DNA from: Solidesulfovibrio alcoholivorans DSM 5433
GTDB lineage: Bacteria > Desulfobacterota > Desulfovibrionia > Desulfovibrionales > Desulfovibrionaceae
Direction of reading: 5' to 3'
Assembly (NCBI RefSeq): GCF_000702665.1
Contig: NZ_JNJA01000019.1
Location: 1 to 64,000, forward strand
Length of the DNA stretch: 64,000 nt
In this document: piece by piece, positions 16,849 to 26,368 of the stretch
Numbering within the stretch: the first letter of the stretch is position 1
Layout: every line of letters starts with the position of its first letter
Notes under the pieces: model-generated
What the model saw: the letters and a program-made list of their open reading frames with translations, nothing else
Databases searched by the model: none
What the model was told of the DNA's origin: nothing
Position numbers and translations under genes: made by a program

Positions 16849-16926
16849 GAAGACGTTTTTGTCGAAGCTGTGTCGCTTGCGCTAACTCCGGTTCGTCCGG
16901 AAGGCGCACAAGGGTTTATTCGTTCT

Positions 16927-16977
16927 CCCCTTTGAGGAGGTCCAGGAGGGGGTCACCCCCGCTTGGCCGCCGGAGGC
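16927..16977 (-). repeat. Dispersed intergenic repeat type B, copy 3
   Basis: In reverse orientation it reads GCCTCCGGCGGCCAAGCGGG, then a GGGTGACCCCC-type palindrome, TCCTGGACC and TCCTC. It sits 34 bp after the transketolase stop codon. Confidence 0.7.
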
Positions 16978-17011
16978 ATTCTTCTCTCGTCTTTTCGCTT
17001 CACTTTCTCCG

Positions 17012-19006
17012 CTACTTCGCAGCGTAGGCTTCTTTTATCTTGCCGGCCAGGTGTTCGGGCGTGAAGCCGTAGAGGTCGGCCAACTTGCCGGCCGGGGCCG
17101 ACGCGCCGAAGTGGGAGATGCCGTAGACCCGGTCGAGGCTGCCCGTGTACTGGCACCACAACTCGGGCCGGCCGGCCTCCACGGCGTAGCGGAAGGCGAC
17201 GGTCGGCGGCAGCACGGCCTTTTTGTAGTCCTCGGGCTGCTCGTTAAAAAGCTCCAGGCACGGCATGCTGACCACGCGGATGGCGATTTCGGGCAGGAGT
17301 TTGGCCGCGGCCTGGGCCAGGGATACTTCCGAGCCCGAGGCCAGAAGCAGCATGTCGGGTTTGCCGCCCGGGGCTTCATCGAGCACGTAGCCGCCGCGCG
17401 CGACCCCTTCCTTGAGGCCCGGATAGACGGCCGGGTCGAGGATGGGCAGGTTCTGGCGCGTGAGCAGCAGGCAGGTGGGCCGGCTGGTCTGCTTGAGCGC
17501 CGTGTCCACGCAGGCGGAGGTTTCGTTGGCGTCGGCCGGGCGCATGACGAGCATGTTGGGAATGAGCCGCAGGGAGCTCACCTGCTCGATGGGCTCGTGG
17601 GTCGGACCGTCTTCGCCCACGTAGAAGGAATCGTGGGTGTAGACGTGCAGGGCGGGCACGCGCTGGAGCGCGGCCATGCGCAGGGCGTTCCTGGCGTAGT
17701 CCGAGAAGATGAGGAACGTGGCGCTAAAGGGCAGCAGGCCGCCATGCAGGGTGATGCCGTTGACGATGGCGGTCATGGGGAATTCGCGCACACCGAAGCA
17801 CAGGGCACGCCCGATGCGGTCGGCCTTGCCGAAGATGCCCGTGATGTCGCGGAACTTCTCGGTCATGTTGGACGGGTCGAGGTCGGCCGAGCCGCCGACG
17901 AGCAGCGGCAGCTGGTCGATGAGGCCGTTCAGGGCCGCGCCCCAGGCCGAACGCGTGGCCACGGCCTTGGCCGGCTCGAACACCGGCCAGGAGAGCGTGC
18001 GTTCGGGGCGGGGCTTGGTGATTTCGCGCCACAGCGCCTCGAAGGCGGCGTCGCCGGCGAACTTGTCGTCCAGGGCCTTGTCCCAGGCGGCGCGGGCGGC
18101 GGCGAGCTGCGGGAAGCGGCCCTGGAAATGGGCCAGGACGTCGTCGGGCGCGAAGAACGCCTCGTCCTCGGGCAGTCCCAGGTGCTTCTTGGTCGCCTTG
18201 ATCTCGTCTTCCTTGAAGGGCGCGCCGTGGGCTTCGTGCTTGCCTTCCATGGAAAAAGCGCCCTTGGCGATGATGGTGTTGCCGATGATGATCGTGGGCT
18301 TGGCCGTTTCGGCGCGCGCGGCGTCCAGGGCGGCATGGATGGCGGCGTGGTCGTTGCCGTCGATGTCGATGACGTGCCAGCCGAGGCCCTCGAAGAGCTT
18401 CACGTGGTTGGTGGCGTCGCACACGCTCGTGGCGCTGGCGAGCTGCACTTTGTTCTTGTCGAAAAGGACGATCAGCCTCCCGAGGCCCCACAGGCCGGCC
18501 AGCGCGGCCGAGCCCAGGAACACCGGGGCCTGCACGTCGCCGTCCGAGGACACCACGTAGGTGTAGTGCCCGGCGACGTCCTCGCCCAGGCGCGCGCGCA
18601 GCATCTCTTCGGCCACGGCCATGCCCACGGCCATGGAAAAGCCCTGGCCCAGAGGGCCGGTGGTGCATTCCACGCCCGGGGTCTCGTAGTTCTCGGGGTG
18701 GCCCGGGGTGCGGCTCCCGAGCTGGCGGAACTGTTTGAGGTCGTCCATGGTCAAAACACCGCGCAGGTAGAGCAGGGTGTATTGCAGCATGGATTCGTGG
18801 CCGGCCGAGAGCACGAACCGGTCGCGGCCGAACCAGGCCGGGTCGGCCGGGTCGAAGCGCAGGTAGTCCTTGAATAGGACGTAGGCCATGTCGGCCGAGG
18901 ACATGGCGCCGCCCGGGTGGCCGGATTTGGCCTTGAAGGTGGCGTCCATGATCAGGCCTTTGATGACGTTGACGGCCTTGGCATCGATGGCGGCGGGAGC
19001 TTGCAT
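17012..19006 (-). CDS. tkt: Transketolase
   Basis: The 664-residue, full-length, single-chain transketolase transfers two-carbon ketol units in the pentose phosphate pathway. Visible signatures are KSGHPGGAMSSADMAYVLF near the N terminus, GPLGQGFSMAVGMA, a thiamine-diphosphate GDG motif in SSDGDVQ, the pyrimidine domain start near FRDITGIFGKADRIGRALCFGVREF, and EDGPTHEPIEQ. The ATG at 19006 has GAGGGA 7 nt upstream; an open frame upstream overlaps rpiB. It is co-directional with rpiB (26 bp gap). Confidence 0.96.
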   Translation of the reverse strand: MQAPAAIDAKAVNVIKGLIMDATFKAKSGHPGGAMSSADMAYVLFKDYLRFDPADPAWFGRDRFVLSAGHESMLQYTLLYLRGVLTMDDLKQFRQLGSRTPGHPENYETPGVECTTGPLGQGFSMAVGMAVAEEMLRARLGEDVAGHYTYVVSSDGDVQAPVFLGSAALAGLWGLGRLIVLFDKNKVQLASATSVCDATNHVKLFEGLGWHVIDIDGNDHAAIHAALDAARAETAKPTIIIGNTIIAKGAFSMEGKHEAHGAPFKEDEIKATKKHLGLPEDEAFFAPDDVLAHFQGRFPQLAAARAAWDKALDDKFAGDAAFEALWREITKPRPERTLSWPVFEPAKAVATRSAWGAALNGLIDQLPLLVGGSADLDPSNMTEKFRDITGIFGKADRIGRALCFGVREFPMTAIVNGITLHGGLLPFSATFLIFSDYARNALRMAALQRVPALHVYTHDSFYVGEDGPTHEPIEQVSSLRLIPNMLVMRPADANETSACVDTALKQTSRPTCLLLTRQNLPILDPAVYPGLKEGVARGGYVLDEAPGGKPDMLLLASGSEVSLAQAAAKLLPEIAIRVVSMPCLELFNEQPEDYKKAVLPPTVAFRYAVEAGRPELWCQYTGSLDRVYGISHFGASAPAGKLADLYGFTPEHLAGKIKEAYAAK

Positions 19007-19032
19007 GGGTATCCCTCGAAGAAGTTTGGCGT

Positions 19033-19488
19033 TTACAGCGGCGCGGCCAGTCCGCACGACTCGATGAGGTCCACGCGGCGCTGGTGGCGGCCGCCCTCGA
19101 AGCCCGTTTCGAGAAAGACGTCGGCGATGGAGGCGGCAAGGCCCGCGCCGATGACGCGCTCGCCCAGGCACAGCACGTTGGCGTCGTTGTGGAGCCTGGT
19201 CATGCGGGCCAGATATTCGTTGACGCACAGCGCGGCGCGGATGCCGCCGATGCGGTTGGCGGCGATGGACATGCCGATGCCCGTGCCGCAGACGAGGATG
19301 CCGGCGCTTTCCGGCGCATCCAGGACGTTGCGGCACACGAGCTTGGCGAAATCGGGGTAGTCGACGCTTGTCGCCTCGGTGGGGCCGAGATCGACCACTT
19401 TGTGCCCGGCGGCGGCGAGATGGGCGACGAGCGCGGCCTTGAGGTTCAAGCCGGCATGGTCGGAGCCGAGGAAAACGGTTTTGGGCAT
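19033..19488 (-). CDS. rpiB: Ribose-5-phosphate isomerase B
   Basis: The 151-residue RpiB/LacAB-fold enzyme interconverts ribose 5-phosphate and ribulose 5-phosphate. LGSDHAGLNLK at the N terminus, the catalytic cysteine in ILVCGTGIGMSIAANR and the RLHNDANVLCLGERVIG segment are diagnostic. GGAGG lies about 11 nt before the ATG. It feeds the substrate of the transketolase encoded directly downstream. Confidence 0.95.
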   Translation of the reverse strand: MPKTVFLGSDHAGLNLKAALVAHLAAAGHKVVDLGPTEATSVDYPDFAKLVCRNVLDAPESAGILVCGTGIGMSIAANRIGGIRAALCVNEYLARMTRLHNDANVLCLGERVIGAGLAASIADVFLETGFEGGRHQRRVDLIESCGLAAPL

Positions 19489-19546
19489 GGGAACGGGGCC
19501 TCCGGGTTTGGCGATGCACGAATGCCCGGCCGCGCGGGCGACGGGG

Positions 19547-20368
19547 CTACAATTCCGGCAGGGACGGCTCGTCCCCGCTCCCGTCCAGGGCGTGTTCCGC
19601 GGCGGTGGGAGGGACGGGCAGCTCCAGGTCGGCGACCGGGTAGGGCGACGGGCGCGGCTGCAGGGCCTTCACGCGCACGACAAGCGTCGCGCCGCCGGGC
19701 GTGGTCAGCGTGATCCTGCGGGCCACGGGCGCGGCAAATCCCGGCGCGGCTTCGTCGTCGGCGAAGTCGATGCGCCAGGGCTCTATGCCAACTCCAACCA
19801 GATGGCGCGGATTCCCGGCGAAGTCAAGGGTGAGCGACGACAGCCGGGAATTGCCGGAAAACGCGTACTCGTAGCCGTCGGCCGTTTTTTTCGCCGCGGC
19901 GTAATGCGCCGGTGCGAGGGCGGAAAAGCGCCCCGCGACCAGGGCCGCCATTTCGCCCAGGGTAAAGGGCAGGGGCATGCCGAGCTTGGCCGCGCCCTGG
20001 CGGGTGTCGCCGTGGCGGTAGACGGCGTTTCTATCCGGCACGAAAGCGAAAAAGCCGTGGTTGTCCTCGAACAGCAGGGCGTAGGACCCGCCCACGGGCG
20101 TGGTCAGGTCCAGGCGCGTCGCGCCGCCGGCGTTGCCGTAGAGGCGGTAGTTGAGCCTGCCCGAGCGGTTGCCCCGGGAAAAGCTCATGGAGCCGGCCAG
20201 GGAATAGGCCGGGGCCGTGTCCTTGCCCTCGCGGGCGGTAAAGGCGGCGAAGACGGCCTTGGCTTCGCCGCCGGCCGTCGGCCCGGGCTGCTTGGCGGCG
20301 CAGCCGGCAATCCCGGCGACGAGGGCGAACAAGGCGAGGGTGCGCAACAGCGCGGCAAAGGGGCGCAT
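19547..20368 (-). CDS. LolB-like outer-membrane lipoprotein
   Basis: The 273-residue protein has a lipoprotein signal (hydrophobic stretch ending LVAGIAGC, lipid-acceptor cysteine near residue 23). Its beta-rich mature part resembles LolB, the outer-membrane receptor for lipoproteins: YSLAGSMSFSRGNRSGRLNYRLYG, then FVPDRNAVYRHG. The similarity is structural rather than motif-based, so another lipoprotein family is possible. It starts 1 bp after the stop of the TPR-protein gene, which suggests translational coupling. Confidence 0.7.
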   Translation of the reverse strand: MRPFAALLRTLALFALVAGIAGCAAKQPGPTAGGEAKAVFAAFTAREGKDTAPAYSLAGSMSFSRGNRSGRLNYRLYGNAGGATRLDLTTPVGGSYALLFEDNHGFFAFVPDRNAVYRHGDTRQGAAKLGMPLPFTLGEMAALVAGRFSALAPAHYAAAKKTADGYEYAFSGNSRLSSLTLDFAGNPRHLVGVGIEPWRIDFADDEAAPGFAAPVARRITLTTPGGATLVVRVKALQPRPSPYPVADLELPVPPTAAEHALDGSGDEPSLPEL

Positions 20369-20369
20369 G

Positions 20370-22073
20370 CTACAGGGCTCCGAGTTTTTTCTTCACGTCG
20401 CCGGGGTTTTCCGGGCCGAGTTCCAGGGCGGTGCGGTAGGCCTTGCGGGCCGTGTCCTTGCGCCCGGCGGCGGCGGCGATGTCGCCGTAATGCTCCCAGA
20501 TGACGGCGTCCTTGATCTGATGGCCCATGGCCCGGTCCATGGCGGCCAGGGCTTCCTGGTAACGCTCGAGCTTGTACAGGGTCCAGGCCAGGGAATCCAG
20601 GAAGAAGGGGTTGTCCGGCTCCTTGGCCAGGGCCGTGCGGATCATGTCCAGGGCCTTGTCCAGGTCGCGGCCTTCCTCGGCCATGGAGTAGCCGAGGTAG
20701 TTGAGGGCGTCGGGGTTGGTCGGGTCCTTGGCCACGATCTTTTCCATCACCACCCTGGCCTCGTCCCGGCGTTTGAGCTTTTCCAGGGCCACGCCGTAGC
20801 GGTAGAGCAGGTCCGTGTCGTCGGGCGCGTCGGCCACGGCCTTTCCCAGCAGGGCCGCGGCCGCGGCGGTGTCGCCGCGCCGGTCGAGCAGGGCCGCTTC
20901 CAGGGCCAGGAATTCCTTGTTGTCGGGATAGCGCTTCCTGGCCTCGGCCACCAGGGACTGCGCCTGGTCCTGGTCGCCGATTTCCGAGGCGATCTGGATG
21001 CGCACGCCGAGCGCCTTGTCGTAGTTGGGATTGTCGGGCGTCACCTGCGCCAGGATGGCCAGGGCCTCCTTGGGTTTTTTCTCGCCCTCGTAGGCGATGA
21101 CCGCCTGGTAGAAGGGCAGGTCCGGGCTGCCGGGGATGGCCGCGGCGAGCTTGGCGAGCACTTGGCGCGCCTGCTTGGGATGGCCCGCCTCGAGCAGCGC
21201 GGAAATGGCGTCGAGCATGCGCGACTTGTCCGCGGGTTCTTCGTCCAGGGATTTGAGGGCCTGGGCGGTCTTTTTCTGTTTGATGAGCACCCGCACGAGC
21301 CGCGCGCGCACTTCGGAGGCCTCTTCGCCCTGGGCCAGCATGCGGCGGTAGCAATCCTCGGCTCCGGCCAGGTCGCCTTTCTCCTCGAGCAGCGCGGCCA
21401 GGTCCGACCAGGCGGACATGAGCGCGCTGTCCGCGGCCACGGCCCGGCGCAGCAGCGCGATGGCCGCGTCGGTTTTCTTGAGCCCCGCCGTGGCCTTGGC
21501 CATGAGGTACAGGGTCGTGGCGTCGCGGTCGGCTTCCGGGATGCGCGAAAGTGTCGCCAGGGCTTCCTTGTGCTGGCCGGCGTCCCCCTCAAGCGAGGCC
21601 AGTTCGCGCAACGCGGCGGCGTCGCCGGGATGCGTGGCCACGAATTGCGTCAGCACGGCCATGGCCTGCTCGGGCATGCGGCGCATCTGGTAGGCGCTGG
21701 CGAGGTAGAACGTGAGCTGGCGCGAGTTCGGAAAAAGCCGCGCCGCGTCCTCCAGGGTCTTGGTGGCCGTTTCCCGCTCGTTCAGGCCCCATTGCAGGTT
21801 GGCCAGCTCCACGGCCACCTCGGGCGAGGGGTGGACGCGCGCGAGGGCGGCGAGGGTTTTCGCCGCCTCCTCCTTGTTCCCCTGGCGCAGGTAGTCCTGG
21901 TAGACCAGGAACTGGTAGGCGCTTTCGGCCTCGGGGCTCAAGGATTTTCCGGCGTAGGCCAGCCGCGCCGACCGGCTGGAGGCGCAGGAGTTGGAGAGCA
22001 GGCAGGGCAAAAGCGCCAGGACGAGCAGAAAAGGCAGGTGCGAGGACTTGGCGCGCGTGGTCGGTTCAGGCAT
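20370..22073 (-). CDS. Exported tetratricopeptide-repeat protein
   Basis: The product is about 567 residues: a hydrophobic N-terminal export signal (residues about 9-27, followed by a cysteine) and then about a dozen TPR-like helix pairs (for example PDNPNYDKALG, DDTDLLYRYGVALEKL, NPDALNYLGYSMAEEG and DAVIWEHYGDIAAAAG). It probably scaffolds envelope complexes. Starts at 22073 and 22082 are both possible; the former has a GGA-like element about 10 nt upstream. It is coupled to the LolB-like gene, suggesting a joint role in the outer membrane. Confidence 0.85.
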   Translation of the reverse strand: MPEPTTRAKSSHLPFLLVLALLPCLLSNSCASSRSARLAYAGKSLSPEAESAYQFLVYQDYLRQGNKEEAAKTLAALARVHPSPEVAVELANLQWGLNERETATKTLEDAARLFPNSRQLTFYLASAYQMRRMPEQAMAVLTQFVATHPGDAAALRELASLEGDAGQHKEALATLSRIPEADRDATTLYLMAKATAGLKKTDAAIALLRRAVAADSALMSAWSDLAALLEEKGDLAGAEDCYRRMLAQGEEASEVRARLVRVLIKQKKTAQALKSLDEEPADKSRMLDAISALLEAGHPKQARQVLAKLAAAIPGSPDLPFYQAVIAYEGEKKPKEALAILAQVTPDNPNYDKALGVRIQIASEIGDQDQAQSLVAEARKRYPDNKEFLALEAALLDRRGDTAAAAALLGKAVADAPDDTDLLYRYGVALEKLKRRDEARVVMEKIVAKDPTNPDALNYLGYSMAEEGRDLDKALDMIRTALAKEPDNPFFLDSLAWTLYKLERYQEALAAMDRAMGHQIKDAVIWEHYGDIAAAAGRKDTARKAYRTALELGPENPGDVKKKLGAL

Positions 22074-22134
22074 GGCCGGCATCCGATGCGGCGCGCGGCG
22101 CGGGCCGGTTCCGGTCCCGCCGCGCTTGTGGCCG

Positions 22135-23196
22135 CTATTCTTCCTTGTGAATCCAATCCGAGGAAAAATCCTCGATGCGTCTGGACAGATGGTCCTTGAG
22201 CTTTTCGAGCAGCCGCGCCTCGATCTGGCGCACGCGCTCGCGGGTGATGCCGTATTTCGCCCCGATCTCCCGCAGCGTCACCGGCGAATCGGACAGGATG
22301 CGGCTGTCGAGCAGGTCGAGTTCCTTTTCGTTGAGCTTGGGCCGGATGCTCTGGATGTGCTTTTCGAGCTGGAGCGAGATCTCGTCCCCGGCCAGGATCT
22401 CCTCGATGCCCGGGGTGAGCGCGGGCAGGAAATCGAGGCGGGTGGACGAGGAGTCGTCGCCGAGCGTCACGTCCAGGGACACGTCGTTGCCGCTTAAGCG
22501 CTGGTCCATCTCCACGATGTCGGACTCGGTGACGTTGAGCGCCTCGGAGAGCTGGGAGGCGCTGGGGTCGAAGCCCAGGGACTGGAGGCGGTGGCGCTCT
22601 TTGTTGAGGTTGTAGAAGAGTTTGCGCTGGGCCTGCGTGGTCCCGATCTTGACCATGCGCCAGTTGTCCATGATGTATTTGAGGATGTAGGCCTTGATCC
22701 AGTAGGCGGCGTAATAGGAGAACTTGATGCCCTTGTCGGGGTCGAACTTGGTCACGGCGCGCATGAGACCCACATTGCCTTCCTGGATGAGGTCAAGCAC
22801 GTTTTGCATCCAGCGGCGCTGAAAGTCCATGGCGATTTTGACCACCAGGCGCAGGTGGGAAGAAATGAGCCGGAAGGCGGCTTTCTGGTCCCCGGCGTCG
22901 CGCACGCGCCGGGCGAGTTCCTGCTCTTCCTCGGGGGCGAGCATGGGGAATTTGGAGATTTCGCGCAGGTAGAGCTGCAACGGGTCGCGCGTGGTCAGCG
23001 ATCCGCCCGAGCTCGCTCGCGGGGCCGGCAGGCGGAAATCGTCCACGGGCGCCACGTCTATGGCGTCATCGCCGTCGTCAGCGATCTCGGCGACCTCGTC
23101 GGGTTCGTCGGGCTCGACGGCGTCGAATTCCTCGGGATCTTGTTGTTCCAGTTCCGCGTCGTTTTGGGAAAGGTCTTGATCGTCTCGCTGTTCCAT
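22135..23196 (-). CDS. rpoH: RNA polymerase sigma factor, RpoH/sigma-32 family
   Basis: The 353-residue sigma-70-type factor has an acidic N-terminal extension (about 1-65), region 2 (DPLQLYLREISKFPMLAPEEE, then NVGLMRAVTKFDPDKGIKFSYYAAYWIKAYI) and region 4 (SPVTLREIGAKYGITRERVRQIE). The stretch QRKLFYNLNKERHRL just after region 2 matches the RpoH box, which supports a heat-shock role over a housekeeping one. No strong Shine-Dalgarno precedes the ATG. A GGGAGG/CCTCCC hairpin about 40 nt upstream in the leader might influence translation; this is unproven. Confidence 0.9.
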   Translation of the reverse strand: MEQRDDQDLSQNDAELEQQDPEEFDAVEPDEPDEVAEIADDGDDAIDVAPVDDFRLPAPRASSGGSLTTRDPLQLYLREISKFPMLAPEEEQELARRVRDAGDQKAAFRLISSHLRLVVKIAMDFQRRWMQNVLDLIQEGNVGLMRAVTKFDPDKGIKFSYYAAYWIKAYILKYIMDNWRMVKIGTTQAQRKLFYNLNKERHRLQSLGFDPSASQLSEALNVTESDIVEMDQRLSGNDVSLDVTLGDDSSSTRLDFLPALTPGIEEILAGDEISLQLEKHIQSIRPKLNEKELDLLDSRILSDSPVTLREIGAKYGITRERVRQIEARLLEKLKDHLSRRIEDFSSDWIHKEE

Positions 23197-23391
23197 CGGA
23201 TATTGACCGGGTTATGAGGCGTGGTCTGGCCGTTTGGGAGGTTTTGGCGAATCGGAGCCGCCTCCCGGAAGCGCCGTCTCGCACGTCTATCTTTCCGTGT
23301 AAAGTTTTGGTTTGTCCTTTTCAACGATTTTCAGTAGACGAGCCGCGTTTCGGCAAACGGCCGGGCAACCGGCAACCAGAAAGGAGCGGGC

Positions 23392-25800
23392 GTGGGCGAT
23401 TTCAGAAAAGCGCTTGGCGATTCGGGCATCCTCGTCTTCGACGGGGCCATGGGCACCTTGCTCCAAGGGCGGGGCTTGGCCGCCGGGCAATCCCCGGAAC
23501 TCTTCGGCCTGGAGCGTCCCGACGCCATCGTGGCCACACACCGGGAATACATCGAGGCCGGCTCGCGCGTCGTCACCGCCAACACCTTCGGCGGCTCGCG
23601 CTACAAGCTCCCCGCCGGCACGGACGTCACGGCGCTTAACCGCGAGATGGCGAAACTCGCCCGCCGCGCCGCCGGGGACGCGGCCTTCGTCGCCGGCTCC
23701 GTCGGTCCCACGGGCCAGTTCGTCGCACCGCTCGGCAAGGTGACGCTCGCCGAACTCGTGGACGCCTTCGCCGAGCAGATCACGGGCCTGGCCGAAGGCG
23801 GCTGCGACCTGATCGTGGGCGAGACCCATTTCGATCTGGCCGAGGCCAAGGCCCTCGTGCTCGCCGCCCGCCGGGTCTGCACGCTGCCCGTGGCCGTGTG
23901 CATGACCTTCGAGGGCGCGGCCAGCCTCACCGGCTCATCGCCGGAAGTCTTCGCCGACGCCATGGAGAATCTCGGCGTCGATCTCGTCGGCGTCAACTGC
24001 GGCGCGGGCCCCGACGACATGCGCCTGGTCGGCGAGGTGTTCTCGCGCCGCCTGAGGACGCCGTTTTTCGTCAAGCCCAATGCCGGCATGCCGCGCCTGG
24101 AAGGCGGGCGTACCGTTTTCCCCATGGGGCCGGAGGAATTCGCGGAAAAGACCGCGCGCTTCGCCGACCTCGGCGCCAAGGCCCTTTCCGGCTGCTGTGG
24201 CACCACCCCGGCGCACATCGCCGCGCTTGCGCGGGCGCTTTCCGGTCGCTCGTGGACGCGCGGCGAAGCCCCGGACCATCCGGTTCTGGCCGTGGCCTCC
24301 CGGGCCACGACCGTGACGCTTGGCGGCAAAAGTCCCTGCGTGGTCATCGGCGAGCGCATCAACCCCACGGGCAAGGCCGAGCTGGCCGCCGAGCTCGCGG
24401 CCGGGGAGTTCACGCGCGCCCTGGCCTTTGCCGAGGAGCAGGTCGCGGCCGGCGCGGGCATCCTCGACGTCAACGTGGGCGCGCCCATGGTGGACGAGGT
24501 CGCCGTGCTGCCGGGGCTCGCCATGGAACTCACCAAGCGCCAGCGCGTGCCGCTGTGCCTCGATTCCAACAACGCCGAGGCCCTGACCGCCGCGCTGTGG
24601 GCCTCGCCCGCGACACCGCTCGTCAACTCCATCAGCGGCGAACCCGGCCGCATGGAGCTGCTCGGCCCCATCTGCCGCGACCACGGCGCGCCGTTCATTC
24701 TCCTGCCGCTCAAGGGACGCAAGCTGCCGGTCACGGCCGCCGAGCGCCTCGGCATCATCGAGGAGCTGCTGCTGCAGGCCGATTCCCTGGGCATCCCGCG
24801 CCGGCTCATTCTCGTCGACGCCCTGGCGCTCACGGTTTCGTCCAAGTCCGAGGCCGCGCTGGCCTGTCTGGAGGTCATCCGTCACTGCCGCGACGCCTGG
24901 GGCCTGCCCACGGTGCTCGGGCTCTCCAACATCTCCTTCGGCCTGCCCGCGCGCGAGCTGGTCAACGCCGCCTTTTTCGCCATGTGCCTGGGCGCGGGAC
25001 TGGCCGGGGCCATCGCCAACCCCAATGTTTCGCGGCTGATGGAAACGTCCGGGGCCTGCGAGGTGCTGCTCAACCGCGATCCGCAGGCCGGCCGCTTCAT
25101 CGGCCGCTACGCCGGCTGGAAGGCGTCCGCGCCGACGGCGGCGACCGCCGCCGCAACCACGGCGAGGGAGGAGGGCAGCCCGCTGCGCCAGGCCGTGGTC
25201 CACGGCCGCAAGGCCGAACTGGCCGAGCTCATCGAAGCCGCCCTTGCCGAGGGACGCGCTCCCGCCGCCATCCTGGGCGAGGAGCTGATTCCGGGCATCA
25301 TGGACGTGGGCGAGCGCTATGAGCGCAAGGAATTCTTCCTGCCCCAGCTGCTTGTCGCCGCCGAGGCCATGCGCTCCGGTTTCGAGCGCCTGGAACCGCT
25401 TTTGGCCGAAACCTCCGGCGCGGAAAAAGCCCGCATCGTCATGGCCACGGTCGAGGGCGACATCCACGACATCGGCAAGAACATCGTCTGTCTGATGCTC
25501 AAAAACCACGGTTTCGAGGTCATCGACCTGGGCAAGGACGTGCCCGCGGCGCGCATCGTCGAGGAAGCGGCCACGTGCGACGCCGACGTCATCGGCCTGT
25601 CGGCGCTGATGACCACGACCATGGTGCGCATGGAGGACACGGTGCGCCTCGTGCGCGAGCGCGGCCTGCGCGCCAAGGTCATGGTGGGCGGGGCCGTGGT
25701 CACCGAGGCCTTCGCCAAGTCCATCGGCGCGGACGCCCATGCCGCGGACGCCGTGGACGCCGTGCGCCAGGCCAAGACCCTTATCGGCTGCATCGCCTAA
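23392..25800 (+). CDS. metH: Cobalamin-dependent methionine synthase, short form
   Basis: The 802-residue protein starts at a GTG with AAGGAG upstream. It has the homocysteine-binding barrel (about 1-290; zinc cysteines in GVNCGAG and SGCCGTTP), the methyltetrahydrofolate barrel (about 320-580; GERINPTGK, DVNVGAPMVDE), the B12 cap helices and the B12-binding domain with EGDIHDIGKNIV. It methylates homocysteine to methionine via methylcobalamin. The C-terminal AdoMet reactivation domain found in E. coli is absent, so reactivation must use a separate protein or a different mechanism. It is divergent from rpoH with a 195-bp shared promoter region in which no B12 riboswitch is seen. Confidence 0.94.
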   Translation: MGDFRKALGDSGILVFDGAMGTLLQGRGLAAGQSPELFGLERPDAIVATHREYIEAGSRVVTANTFGGSRYKLPAGTDVTALNREMAKLARRAAGDAAFVAGSVGPTGQFVAPLGKVTLAELVDAFAEQITGLAEGGCDLIVGETHFDLAEAKALVLAARRVCTLPVAVCMTFEGAASLTGSSPEVFADAMENLGVDLVGVNCGAGPDDMRLVGEVFSRRLRTPFFVKPNAGMPRLEGGRTVFPMGPEEFAEKTARFADLGAKALSGCCGTTPAHIAALARALSGRSWTRGEAPDHPVLAVASRATTVTLGGKSPCVVIGERINPTGKAELAAELAAGEFTRALAFAEEQVAAGAGILDVNVGAPMVDEVAVLPGLAMELTKRQRVPLCLDSNNAEALTAALWASPATPLVNSISGEPGRMELLGPICRDHGAPFILLPLKGRKLPVTAAERLGIIEELLLQADSLGIPRRLILVDALALTVSSKSEAALACLEVIRHCRDAWGLPTVLGLSNISFGLPARELVNAAFFAMCLGAGLAGAIANPNVSRLMETSGACEVLLNRDPQAGRFIGRYAGWKASAPTAATAAATTAREEGSPLRQAVVHGRKAELAELIEAALAEGRAPAAILGEELIPGIMDVGERYERKEFFLPQLLVAAEAMRSGFERLEPLLAETSGAEKARIVMATVEGDIHDIGKNIVCLMLKNHGFEVIDLGKDVPAARIVEEAATCDADVIGLSALMTTTMVRMEDTVRLVRERGLRAKVMVGGAVVTEAFAKSIGADAHAADAVDAVRQAKTLIGCIA

Positions 25801-25891
25801 AAAACGCTGGCAAGCGCCGGCCGCTTTGGATTAAACCGGCCCTGACGGCCGGTCGTCCGGCCGCTTGCAATGAAGCGCGGAGGTTTGTTCG

Positions 25892-26368
25892 TTGCGCAAA
25901 CGTCTTTTCGCAGTCCTGCTGCTGGTCCTGGCCCTTGCGCCGGCCAGCCGCGCGGCGGCCCAGGATGCGGGCCCCATCCACGGCCAGGCCGTGCTCGACA
26001 CCGTCGTTGCGGCCCAGGGCAAGGTGGTGGTGGTGGATTTCTTCGCTTCCTGGTGCCGGCCGTGCCTCATGGAAATTCCGGACTTCATCGAGGCCCGCAA
26101 GCATTACCCGGCCGACAAGGTCGTCTTCATCGGCATCTCCCTGGACCAGGACCCGGGGGAATACGCGCGGTTCGTCAAGCAGACGCCGTTCAATTTCCCG
26201 GTGCATCTGGCCGATCCCGACGTGATGGCCGCCTTCGGCGTCAAGATGATCCCGAAGACCCTCATCTACGACGTCACGGGGCAGCAGGCCGTCAACCATT
26301 CCGGCTACATGCCCGGCGAACAACTCCGGCAGGCCATCGACGGCCTGTTGCAGGCGCCGCCGCAATGA
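25892..26368 (+). CDS. TlpA/ResA-like exported thioredoxin
   Basis: The 158-residue protein has a signal peptide (about 1-23, cleavage near AAAQ) and a thioredoxin fold with the redox motif CRPC in FFASWCRPCLMEIP and the cis-proline in KMIPKTLIYD. It probably keeps periplasmic cysteines reduced, for example in cytochrome c maturation. It starts at a TTG, 6-12 nt after GCGGAGG; no ATG occurs near the signal peptide. The stop overlaps the ATG of the acetyltransferase gene (ATGA), so the two are coupled. Confidence 0.85.
   Translation: MRKRLFAVLLLVLALAPASRAAAQDAGPIHGQAVLDTVVAAQGKVVVVDFFASWCRPCLMEIPDFIEARKHYPADKVVFIGISLDQDPGEYARFVKQTPFNFPVHLADPDVMAAFGVKMIPKTLIYDVTGQQAVNHSGYMPGEQLRQAIDGLLQAPPQ

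Larger units (their letters stand above)
16680..17011. other. Gene-free interval (332 bp) with repeats and hairpin
   Basis: Between glpX and the transketolase gene there is no convincing gene. It contains type A repeat copy 2 (16759-16804), a long hairpin (16813-16848) and type B repeat copy 3 (16927-16977). The rest (16849-16926) shows no recognised element. Confidence 0.7.

Noticed and set aside
23197..23391. B12 or SAM riboswitch upstream of metH
   Set aside because: No B12 box or SAM-type conserved core could be found by reading the 195 bp.
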